From the NCBI RefSeq assembly GCF_025028335.1, contig NZ_JAFEUW010000001.1, positions 62,001 through 126,000 of the forward strand: 64,000 nt of DNA, in the 5' to 3' direction. Made by a program: the position numbers and the translations under genes. This stretch comes from Brachybacterium sillae. Lineage in GTDB: Bacteria > Actinomycetota > Actinomycetes > Actinomycetales > Dermabacteraceae. The notes under the pieces were generated by a model. The model did no database searches and was not told where the DNA came from. It worked only from the letters and a program-made list of their open reading frames with translations. Below, piece by piece: positions 49,086-57,454 of the stretch. The stretch's first letter is position 1. Every line of letters starts with the position of its first letter.

Positions 49086-51500
49086 GGCATCTCCACGGTG
49101 TCCTCCTACCGCGACAGCCAGATCTTCGAGGCCGTCGGTCTCGGCCAGGAGCTCGTCGACCGGTACTTCCCCGGCACCACCAGTCGGCTGGGAGGCATCG
49201 GCCTCGACGTCATCGCCGCGGAGGTCGCCGCCCGGCACCACCGCGCCTACCCGCCGGAGGGGCAGGCCCTCGCCCACCGGCGCCTGGAGGTCGGCGGGGA
49301 GTACCAGTGGCGCCGCGAGGGTGAACCCCACCTGTTCACGCCGGAGACGGTGTTCCGTCTGCAGCACTCCACCCGCACCCGCCAGTACGAGGAGTTCCGC
49401 CGGTACACCGACATGGTCGATGACCAGTCGGAGCGGCTCATGACCCTGCGCGGCCTGTTCCGACTGCGCACCGAGGACGTCGAACCGGTGCCGCTGGAGG
49501 AGGTGGAGCCGGTCTCCGCCATCGTCAGGCGTTTCATGACCGGCGCCATGAGCTACGGCTCCATCTCGCAGGAGGCCCACGAGACCCTCGCGATCGCCAT
49601 GAACCGCCTGGGCGGGATGTCGAACTCCGGAGAGGGCGGTGAGGACCCGGAGCGTCTGCATGACCCGGAGCGCTCCAGCGCCATCAAGCAGATCGCCTCC
49701 GGCCGCTTCGGCGTGACCAGCGAATACCTCACCTTCGCCCGTGACATCCAGATCAAGATGGCGCAGGGGGCGAAACCGGGGGAGGGCGGGCAGCTGCCGC
49801 CGCAGAAGGTGTACCCGTGGATCGCCCGCACCCGGCACTCCACCCCCGGGATCGGTCTGATCTCCCCGCCGCCGCACCACGACATCTACTCCATCGAGGA
49901 TCTGGCCCAGCTGATCCACGATGCGAAGTCCGCCAACCCGCAGGCCCGCGTCCACGTGAAGCTGGTGTCCCGCTTCGGGGTCGGCACCGTCGCGACAGGT
50001 GTGTCGAAGGCCCATGCCGATGTGGTGCTGATCTCCGGACATGACGGCGGCACCGGTGCCAGCCCGCTGAACTCCCTCAAGCACGCCGGCACCCCGTGGG
50101 AGCTGGGCCTGGCCGAGGCCCAGCAGACGCTTCTGCTGAACGGTCTGCGCGACCGCATCACGGTGCAGGTCGACGGGCAGATGAAGACCGGCCGTGACGT
50201 CATCATCGCCGCCCTCCTGGGCGCCGAGGAATACGGTTTCGCGACCGCCCCGCTGGTGGTGTCCGGCTGCATCATGATGCGCGTGTGCCACCTGGACACC
50301 TGCCCGGTCGGCGTCGCCACCCAGAACCCGGAGCTGCGGTCCCGGTTCACCGGCAGCCCCGACGTCGTCGTCACCTTCTTCGAGTTCATCGCCGAGCAGG
50401 TGCGCGAACATCTGGCGCAGCTGGGCCTGCGCTCCCTGGATGAGGCCATCGGTCGGATCGACCTGCTCGATGTCGACGAGGCGCGCCGCCACTACAAGCA
50501 GGAGGGTCTCGACCTCCGCCCGGTGCTGGCCCGCCCCCAGATCATGGAGGGTGACCACGTGCGCCGCCGGCGCGCGCAGGAGCACGGTCTGGAGCACGCG
50601 GCGGACGTCCCGTGGATCGAACAGGCACGGCCCGCCCTCGAGGAGGGGCGGCCGGTGGTGATCCGCGACCGGGTGCGCAACACCCAGCGGACCGTCGGCA
50701 CCCTGCTCGGCCACCAAGTCACCGTCCGTCACCGCGGGGAGGGACTGCCCGATGACACCATCCGGGTGGAGCTCGAGGGCACCGGAGGGCAGTCCTTCGG
50801 GGCCTTCCTGCCGCGCGGTGTGACGCTCGAGCTGCGCGGCGACGTCAACGACTACACCGCCAAGGGACTCTCCGGCGGGATCGTCGCCGTCGGACCCACC
50901 CGCCCCGGTGCCGGCGCTCCGGACGCCCCCGCGAGCACCGCCGGGGGATCATCGCAGGATGCGGCGCCCGCCCCCGCCGTGATCGCGGGGAACACCTGCG
51001 CCTACGGCGCCACCAGCGGGGAGCTGTACCTCGCAGGCAGCGCGGGGGAACGCTTCGGGGTGCGCAACTCCGGCGCCACACTGGTGGTCGAGGGCATCGG
51101 CGACCACGGCGCGGAGTACATGACCGGCGGCGCCGTCGTGGTGCTGGGGCCGACCGGGCGCAACCTCGGTGCCGGGATGAGCGGCGGCACCCTGTTCGTG
51201 CTGGACCTCGACCGGGAGCGGCTGAACCCGGCCGACGCGGCGACCTTCGAGATCGGCCCGGTCACCCCGGAGCACCGCGGGTTCGTGCGCGCGGTGCTCT
51301 CCGAGCACGTGCGCCGTACCGGCTCCGAGAGGGCCCGGGCGCTGCTGGCCGATGAGGACGCGCTGTTCGCGCGGATGACGGAGATCGCCCCGCGGGCCTT
51401 CCTGCGGGTGATGCGCATCCGGGAGGACGCCGTCGAGCGGGGCGTCGACCCGGACGCCCCGGAGGTGTGGAACGAGATCCTGGAGGCTTCCCATGGCTGA
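49086..51500 (+). pseudogene. gltB: gltB 3' fragment (FMN/synthase and GXGXG domains)
   Basis: The remaining 804 codons of glutamate synthase alpha subunit, from [18 protein letters not shown] to the end. The FMN-binding glutamate-synthase domain ([45 protein letters not shown]) and the 3Fe-4S cysteines ([16 protein letters not shown]) are complete, and the C-terminal GXGXG beta-helix domain follows. The first usable start is GTG 49098 with no good ribosome-binding site. It overlaps gltD by 8 nt. It might still be expressed from the IS3 side, but it lacks the glutaminase part. Confidence 0.93.
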
Positions 51501-52971
51501 TCCCCGCGGCTTCCTCACAACCCGCTCGCGTGAGCTGCCCGTCGCGCGGCCCGTCCCGGTGCGCCTGATGGACTGGCGTGAGGTGTACGAGGCCCGGGAG
51601 AAGGGCGAGCTGGGAGTCGTCTCCCGCCAGGCCGGTCGCTGCATGGACTGCGGCATCCCGTTCTGCCACCAGGGGTGCCCGCTGGGGAACCTGATCCCCG
51701 AGTGGAACGAGCTGGTGTACCGGGAGGACTGGCGCGACGCCGTCGAACGACTCCACGCCACCAACAACTTCCCCGAGTTCACCGGGCGCGCCTGCCCCGC
51801 GCCGTGCGAATCCTCGTGCGTGCTGGGCATCAACCAGCCGCCGGTGACGATCAAGAGCATCGAGGTCTCGATCATCGACCGGGCCTTCGAGGAGGGCTGG
51901 GTGCAGCCGGTGGAGCCGACCCGCCAGACGGGACGCACCGTCGCCGTCGTCGGCTCCGGACCCGCCGGGCTCGCGGCCGCCCAGCAGCTCACTCGGGCCG
52001 GGCACACCGTGGTGGTGCTGGAGCGCGACGACCGTCTCGGCGGGCTGCTGCGCTACGGCATCCCCGAGTTCAAGCTCGAGAAGCGGCACCTGGACCGGCG
52101 CCTGGAGCAGATGCGGGCCGAGGGCACCCGGTTCCGCACCGGCGTCACCGTCGGCGGTGACGGCGAGGGGGATCTGTTGGTCGAGGAGCTGCGCCGCCGC
52201 TTCGACGCGGTGATCCTCGCCACCGGCGCGGGGGTGGCCCGCGACCTGCCGGTGCCCGGGCGGGAGGCCACGGGCATCCACGTCGCGATGGACTACCTCA
52301 CCCAGGCCAATCGCGCCGTCGAGGGCGACTTCGTCCCCGACCAGATCACCGCCGCGGGCAAGGATGTGATCATCATCGGCGGCGGGGACACCGGTGCCGA
52401 CTGTCTGGGCACGGCCCTGCGGCAGGGCGCCCGCTCCGTCACGACCCTCGCGATCGGTGTGCAGCCGCCGGAGGAACGCGACGAGGATCACCCCTGGCCC
52501 ACGCATCCCGTGCTGTTCGAGGTCAGCGGCTCCCACGAGGAGGGTGGCGAACGCAGCTACCTCGCCTCCACCACCGGCTTCGAGATGGGGGAGGACGGCA
52601 GCGTGCAGGGCATCCGCGTGGCGCGCACCCGCTTTGAGGGCGGGCGCCGGGTCCCGACGCCGGGCACCGAACAGGTGCTTCCCGCCCAGCTGGTGCTGCT
52701 GGCCATGGGATTCACCGGGCCGCGGCGGGACGATGTCGTGGCTGGTCTCGGGGCGGAGCTGGACCAGCGGGGCCGTATCGCGCACAGCGACACCTGGCAG
52801 ACCTCCGTTCCCGGGGTGTTCACCGCCGGTGACTGCGCCCGCGGTCAGTCGCTCATCGTGTGGGCGATCGCCGAGGGCCGTTCCTGCGCCGCTGCCGTCG
52901 ACGCCCACCTGATGGGCGCCACGGATCTGCCCGCTCCCGTCCGGCCGGGGGATGCGCCCATTACACTGTGA
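51493..52971 (+). CDS. gltD: Glutamate synthase small (NADPH) subunit
   Basis: A 492-residue FAD/NADPH oxidoreductase passing electrons to GltB. The N-terminal 4Fe-4S cysteines are in [17 protein letters not shown] and CPAPCESSC. The FAD site is [15 protein letters not shown] near residue 152, and the NADPH site [13 protein letters not shown] near 296. It is intact, but its partner gltB is disrupted. Such subunits also serve other flavoprotein reactions, so it could persist without GOGAT activity. Confidence 0.95.
   Translation: MADPRGFLTTRSRELPVARPVPVRLMDWREVYEAREKGELGVVSRQAGRCMDCGIPFCHQGCPLGNLIPEWNELVYREDWRDAVERLHATNNFPEFTGRACPAPCESSCVLGINQPPVTIKSIEVSIIDRAFEEGWVQPVEPTRQTGRTVAVVGSGPAGLAAAQQLTRAGHTVVVLERDDRLGGLLRYGIPEFKLEKRHLDRRLEQMRAEGTRFRTGVTVGGDGEGDLLVEELRRRFDAVILATGAGVARDLPVPGREATGIHVAMDYLTQANRAVEGDFVPDQITAAGKDVIIIGGGDTGADCLGTALRQGARSVTTLAIGVQPPEERDEDHPWPTHPVLFEVSGSHEEGGERSYLASTTGFEMGEDGSVQGIRVARTRFEGGRRVPTPGTEQVLPAQLVLLAMGFTGPRRDDVVAGLGAELDQRGRIAHSDTWQTSVPGVFTAGDCARGQSLIVWAIAEGRSCAAAVDAHLMGATDLPAPVRPGDAPITL
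52962..52967 (+). promoter_or_regulatory. Candidate -10 box (TACACT) for pyk
   Basis: TACACT at the very end of gltD, about 98 nt before the pyk start. The -35 region is not clear. Confidence 0.35.
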
Positions 52972-53064
52972 TGAGGATCCCGGCGCCGCGACCTGTTCCC
53001 CCGGCGCCCCTTCGGCCCGGCGGCCGCGGGTCCGCGGGCCTTCGCCCACAACAGATCGGAAGCC

Positions 53065-54534
53065 ATGCGCAAAGCGAAGATCGTCTGCACGCTCGGTCCG
53101 GCGACGAACTCCTACGAGCAGATCCGCACGCTGATCGATGCGGGGATGAACGTGGCGCGGATGAACCTCAGCCACGGCACCCACGCCGACCACGAGCAGG
53201 TGTACGAGAACATCCGTCGGGCCGCTGCCGACCTGCAGCGCAATGTCGCCGTGCTGGTCGACCTGCAGGGCCCGAAGATCCGCCTGGGGAAGTTCACCGA
53301 CGGCCCGCACGAGCTGAACGTCGGGGACACCTTCGTCATCACCACCGACGATGTCGAGGGCACCCGTGACCGCGTCTCCACCACCTTCAAGGGTCTGCCC
53401 GGTGACTGCCGCCCCGGGGACGTCCTGCTGATCGATGACGGCAAGGTGACCGTGCGCGTCACCGACGTCACCGACACCGACGTCACCACCGTGGTGGAGG
53501 TGCCCGGCCCGGTCTCCGACAACAAGGGCATCAACCTGCCCGGTGTCGCCGTCTCCGTGCCCGCCATGAGCGACAAGGACGTCGATGACCTCCGCTGGGG
53601 TCTGCGTCTGGGCTGCGACCTGGTGGCGCTGTCGTTCGTGCGTGACGCCCACGACGTCGATGACGTGCTGCGCATCATGCACGAGGAGGGGCGCCGCGTC
53701 CCCGTCGTCGCGAAGATCGAGAAGCCGCAGGCGGTGCGTGCGCTGCGTCAGATCGTCAGCGCCTTCGACGGCATCATGGTCGCCCGCGGTGACCTCGGCG
53801 TGGAGCTGCCGCTGGAGCAGGTGCCGCTGGTGCAGAAGCGTGCCATCGAGCTGGCCCGTCGCAACGCCAAGCCGGTCATCGTCGCCACCCAGGTGCTCGA
53901 GTCGATGATCACCAACCCGCGGCCCACGCGCGCAGAGGCCTCCGACTGCGCCAACGCGATCCTCGACGGCGCCGACGCGCTGATGCTCTCGGGCGAGACC
54001 AGCGTGGGGCAGTACCCCTTCGAGGCGGTCCGCACCATGGCCCGGATCGTCACCAACACGGAGAAGAACGGCGCCGACCGGATCATGCCGCTGGGCACCA
54101 TCCCGCACACCCGCGGCGGCGCCATCACCCGGGCTGCCGCGGAGATCGGCGACCAGCTCTCCGCCCAGTACCTGGTCACCTTCACCGAGTCCGGTGACAC
54201 CGCCCGCCGTCTGGCGCGTCTGCGGCCGACGATCCCCCTGCTGGCCCTGACGCCGTACGAGACGGTGCGCAACCAGCTGTCGCTGTCGTGGGGCGTGGAG
54301 GCTCAGCTGGTGCCGATGCAGCCCGACACCGACGCGATGGTGCGGTTCGTCGACGAGCTGCTGCGCGAGGAGAAGGGTCTGCAGCCCGGCGACCTCGTCG
54401 TCATCGCGGCCGGGTCCCCGCCCGGGGTGCATGGCTCCACGAACACGCTGCGGGTGCACCGCATCGGTGACCTCGACGGCACCGAGTCCGCCCGGATCGA
54501 GGCCGACGCCATCGCCTACCGGCACGATCACTGA
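53065..54534 (+). CDS. pyk: Pyruvate kinase
   Basis: A 489-residue glycolytic enzyme making pyruvate and ATP. Motifs: MRKAKIVCTLGPATNSYEQI, MNVARMNLSHGTHADH, the catalytic Lys in VVAKIEKPQAVRAL, MVARGDLGVELPLEQVP and the DGADALMLSGETSVGQYP effector-linked loop. The start ATG is given by the usual N-terminus; a GGAAGC stretch precedes it. Confidence 0.97.
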   Translation: MRKAKIVCTLGPATNSYEQIRTLIDAGMNVARMNLSHGTHADHEQVYENIRRAAADLQRNVAVLVDLQGPKIRLGKFTDGPHELNVGDTFVITTDDVEGTRDRVSTTFKGLPGDCRPGDVLLIDDGKVTVRVTDVTDTDVTTVVEVPGPVSDNKGINLPGVAVSVPAMSDKDVDDLRWGLRLGCDLVALSFVRDAHDVDDVLRIMHEEGRRVPVVAKIEKPQAVRALRQIVSAFDGIMVARGDLGVELPLEQVPLVQKRAIELARRNAKPVIVATQVLESMITNPRPTRAEASDCANAILDGADALMLSGETSVGQYPFEAVRTMARIVTNTEKNGADRIMPLGTIPHTRGGAITRAAAEIGDQLSAQYLVTFTESGDTARRLARLRPTIPLLALTPYETVRNQLSLSWGVEAQLVPMQPDTDAMVRFVDELLREEKGLQPGDLVVIAAGSPPGVHGSTNTLRVHRIGDLDGTESARIEADAIAYRHDH

Positions 54535-54604
54535 CCGGGTCGGCCCCGATCCGGCTCTCGCGGGACGGCCCCGAGCGGATCGGGGTCCCCACGGGCCCGG
54601 CAGT

Positions 54605-54650
54605 GCACTGCGGCGCCGCCCCCGAGCGAACGGGGACGGCGCCGCAGTGC
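54605..54650. terminator. Hairpin terminator between pyk and tRNA-Leu
   Basis: GCACTGCGGCGCCG pairs with CGGCGCCGCAGTGC over 14 bp, and five more pairs (CCCCG/CGGGG) follow after one mismatch. It lies between pyk (plus) and the tRNA (minus), so it can serve both. Confidence 0.75.
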
Positions 54651-54652
54651 TG

Positions 54653-54739
54653 TGGTGCCGGGTGCGGGACTCGAACCCGCACGCCCTCACGGACAACGCA
54701 TTTTGAGTGCGCCGCGTCTACCGATTCCGCCAACCCGGC
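54653..54739 (-). tRNA. tRNA-Leu(CAA)
   Basis: An 87-nt tRNA gene with encoded CCA. The acceptor arms GCCGGGT/ACCCGGC pair, the anticodon loop is CTCAAAA (anticodon CAA), the long variable arm GTTGTCCGTGAGGGC is the class II feature of leucine tRNAs, and the T-loop is GGGTTCGAGTCCC. It decodes UUG. Confidence 0.96.
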
Positions 54740-54776
54740 CCAGTCGCGAGGACGGAACACGCCCAGGCGACCGCAC

Positions 54777-54782
54777 TAGGAT
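54777..54782 (+). promoter_or_regulatory. Candidate -10 box (TAGGAT) of pdtaR
   Basis: TAGGAT lies about 70 nt before the pdtaR start, in the region shared with the divergent tRNA-Leu promoter. Confidence 0.35.
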
Positions 54783-54851
54783 ACGAGGTGCTGTGCCCGT
54801 GGACGAACCCGTGCGCTTTCCACCCCATCCCCCACCCACCTCCGAGGAACC

Positions 54852-55463
54852 ATGAACGTCGAGAACACCAGCAGCCGTCCGGCCGGCCGACGCGCCGTCG
54901 TCGCGGAGGACGAGAGCCTCATCCGGCTGGACATCGTGGAGACCCTCACCGAGGCCGGGTACGAGGTCGTCGCGGCCGTGGGCGACGGCCAGAGCGCCAT
55001 CGACAAGACCCGCGAGCTGCGCCCCGACGTGGTGGTGATGGACGTGAAGATGCCGCAGGTCGACGGTGTCACCGCCGCCGAGCGGATCGGCGAGGAGAAC
55101 CTCGCTCCGGTGGTGATGCTCACCGCGTTCTCGCAGGCCGAGCTGGTCGAGCGTGCCCGTGACGCCGGTGCCATGGCGTACGTGGTCAAGCCCTTCACCC
55201 CGGCCGATCTGCTGCCGGCGATCGAGCTGGCGGTGTCGCGGTACGCGCAGATCCAGGCGCTGTCCACCGAGATCCAGGATCTCGAGGAGCGCTTCGAGAC
55301 CCGCAAGCGCGTGGACCGTGCCAAGGGCCTGCTGCAGAGCAGCATGGGACTGTCCGAGCCGGAGGCGTTCCGCTGGATCCAGAAGACCTCCATGGATCGT
55401 CGCCTCACGATGCGTGAGGTCGCCGACGCGGTCATCGACCAGCTCACCACCGGTCGCGACTGA
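54852..55463 (+). CDS. pdtaR: Response regulator with ANTAR output domain (PdtaR-like)
   Basis: A 203-residue antitermination regulator. The receiver domain has the acidic pair in VVAEDESLIRLDI, the phospho-Asp in DVVVMDVKMPQVDG near residue 60, and the Lys in YVVKPFTPADLL. The ANTAR RNA-binding domain is at about residues 140-195 (RVDRAKGLLQSSMGLSEPEAF). It corresponds to PdtaR of mycobacteria. The cognate PdtaS sensor is not in the window. AGGAACC precedes the ATG. Confidence 0.94.
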   Translation: MNVENTSSRPAGRRAVVAEDESLIRLDIVETLTEAGYEVVAAVGDGQSAIDKTRELRPDVVVMDVKMPQVDGVTAAERIGEENLAPVVMLTAFSQAELVERARDAGAMAYVVKPFTPADLLPAIELAVSRYAQIQALSTEIQDLEERFETRKRVDRAKGLLQSSMGLSEPEAFRWIQKTSMDRRLTMREVADAVIDQLTTGRD

Positions 55464-55491
55464 CCGCCACCACCCGAGGACTCCCCGTTCC

Positions 55492-56874
55492 GTGAGCGAC
55501 CCCCGGACCCATCTCGGATCGTCGAGTGCCACCTCGATGCGGTCGAGTCCGATGCACGTCCGCGGGTCGCGGCGCCACCTGCTGCGCGCCCTCGGGATAG
55601 GGGCGTTGGGGGCTGCCGGACTGTCCGGCTGCGACCTGTCCGGACTGCCGCGCCCCGGGCAGGAGGACACCGCCCCGTCATCGACGGCGCCACCGCCGGC
55701 GCTGCGCATCGCGCAGATCGGCACCGCCGTGGGTCTGGAGGCGGCGCACGACTCCGTCGTCGATCTCGCGATCAACGAGGCGCGCATCGACGTCGACCTG
55801 TACGGCCGGGTGTTCGACCAGAAGCTCGACATCCTCCAGCGGCATGTCGTGCAGGACCTCTCGGAGGACCTCAGCGCCTATGCGCAGGAGCTGGCGGCCG
55901 CGTCGACGGCGGTCGCGATCGTCCACGTGCCCGACGAGATGCTGGAGCGGGCGCTGCCCGCCTTCGTCGATGCGGGGATTCTGGTGGTATCGGTGAACTC
56001 CTCCGCCGTCGACCTGCGTGCCGGCTCGGTGGATTCCCGCGGACTGCTCGCCCGCCTGGTCGCCTCCGACACCGTCCTCGCCCAGCAGTGGACCGCCCAG
56101 GCGATCGGGTCCGGCGGCCGGGGGGAGGACCAGGGAGAGCCCGGCACGATCGCCCTGGTCGCCCCCCGGGGCATGCGCGGAGCCAGTCTGGAATCCGCCC
56201 TGACGAGCGTCGCCGGTCCGCAGGGCGGCCGCCTCGTACACCGCACCCTCCACGCTGCCGATGACCTCGGCGACGCCGACGAGATCGCGCGCGCCATCGT
56301 GGCGACGCGCCCGGCCCTGGTGGTGCTCGGCGGCGGACCGGAGGAGGTGCCCCTGATCCCGGCGCTGCGCCGCGCCGTGCTCGGCCCCGACGGTCGCCCG
56401 ACCCTGCGCCTGCCCATCGCCGTCGGCCCGTACCTCAGCCACGACCACGACCCCGACACCCTGGGCGAGGAGGGCACCGAGAACCTCACAGGGGTGCAGG
56501 CCGGCGGGGAACTGAACCGGGATCTGCAGTACAAGCTGCTGGCCCGCGATCATTCCCTGACCGACTTCTCCTTCGCCCATCAGGCGTATGACGCGGTGGT
56601 GATGGTCGCCCTCGCGGCGCTGATCGCCGGCCGTGCCACCGGTACCGACATCGCCCAGCAGCTGGCAGGTCTCCTCGAGGGCACGGAGGAGTGCACGACC
56701 TTCGAGGAGTGCCGACCCGCCGCCGCCGACGGGGACGAGATCGCCTACCGTCCGCGCAGCGGGGAACTGCGGTTCGACGAGACCCTGGAACTGGTCAAAG
56801 GGTCCCTGCGCACCGTGACGTGGAGCGCCGACGGGCGCATCGAGAAGCTGTCCCCCACGACGTTCGGCGACTGA
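55492..56874 (+). CDS. Lipoprotein solute-binding protein of periplasmic-binding type I fold
   Basis: A protein of about 460 residues. The N-terminus has a twin-arginine segment RRHLLRALGIGALGAAG and a lipobox LSGC, so it is probably an exported lipoprotein on the outer membrane face. The mature part resembles amino-acid-type periplasmic-binding proteins (RIAQIGTAVGLEAAHDSVVDL; VVLGGGPEEVPLI; FSFAHQAYDAVVMVALAAL). No permease is adjacent. The GTG at 55492 lies 28 nt after pdtaR; a later ATG (near 55,535 or 55,550) is possible. Ligand unknown. Confidence 0.75.
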   Translation: MSDPRTHLGSSSATSMRSSPMHVRGSRRHLLRALGIGALGAAGLSGCDLSGLPRPGQEDTAPSSTAPPPALRIAQIGTAVGLEAAHDSVVDLAINEARIDVDLYGRVFDQKLDILQRHVVQDLSEDLSAYAQELAAASTAVAIVHVPDEMLERALPAFVDAGILVVSVNSSAVDLRAGSVDSRGLLARLVASDTVLAQQWTAQAIGSGGRGEDQGEPGTIALVAPRGMRGASLESALTSVAGPQGGRLVHRTLHAADDLGDADEIARAIVATRPALVVLGGGPEEVPLIPALRRAVLGPDGRPTLRLPIAVGPYLSHDHDPDTLGEEGTENLTGVQAGGELNRDLQYKLLARDHSLTDFSFAHQAYDAVVMVALAALIAGRATGTDIAQQLAGLLEGTEECTTFEECRPAAADGDEIAYRPRSGELRFDETLELVKGSLRTVTWSADGRIEKLSPTTFGD

Positions 56875-56921
56875 TCGTCACCGCAGGGCCCGGGTCGTCT
56901 CCACACCGCCCGGGTGTCCGC

Positions 56922-57365
56922 TCATCGGGGCGGCAGCAGCATGGTGTCGACCAGCACCGTCGAGAGCAGCGTCCCTTCGGCGTCCCGGACCTCCACCAGG
57001 TAGCTGGCGACCTGTCGTCCCAGGTGCCGAGCCGTGCACTGGGCGGTCACCCTCCCGCTGCGTCCCGAACGGTGGTGGGTCGCGGAGACATGCGTGCCCA
57101 CCGCGGCCGCGCCCTCCCCGTGCACCTCGCGGGCCCGCACCACCGCTGCGAAGGAGGCGATCGACTCGGCCAGGGCGATCGTCGCCCCGCCGTGCAGCAG
57201 ACCCGCCGGTTGGGTGTTGCCCTCCACGGGCATGGTCATCACCCCGCCGGACCCCGACAGGCTCTCCAGGTTCATGCCCATTCGTTCGCACAGGGTGCCG
57301 GCGAGCATGCGGCGCCCCTGGTCGAGGGTGATCTGATCCACGTCGGCATCGGGGGAGGACGTCAT
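56922..57365 (-). CDS. PaaI-type hotdog thioesterase
   Basis: A 147-residue hotdog-fold acyl-CoA thioesterase. The family HGG motif is in QPAGLLHGGATIALAESIAS, followed by GTHVSATHHRSGRSGRV. The ATG (57363-57365) is selected for a normal family N-terminus. It is convergent with the lipoprotein gene and divergent from polA. The natural acyl-CoA substrate is unknown. Confidence 0.88.
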   Translation of the reverse strand: MTSSPDADVDQITLDQGRRMLAGTLCERMGMNLESLSGSGGVMTMPVEGNTQPAGLLHGGATIALAESIASFAAVVRAREVHGEGAAAVGTHVSATHHRSGRSGRVTAQCTARHLGRQVASYLVEVRDAEGTLLSTVLVDTMLLPPR

Positions 57366-57454
57366 GGCGTCAGGGTGCCACAGCCGAGCCGCCCGGGGCA
57401 GGCGCGGTGCCCCCGCGTTGCGCACCACCGCCCGGCAGGGTGAGACTGCACCCC

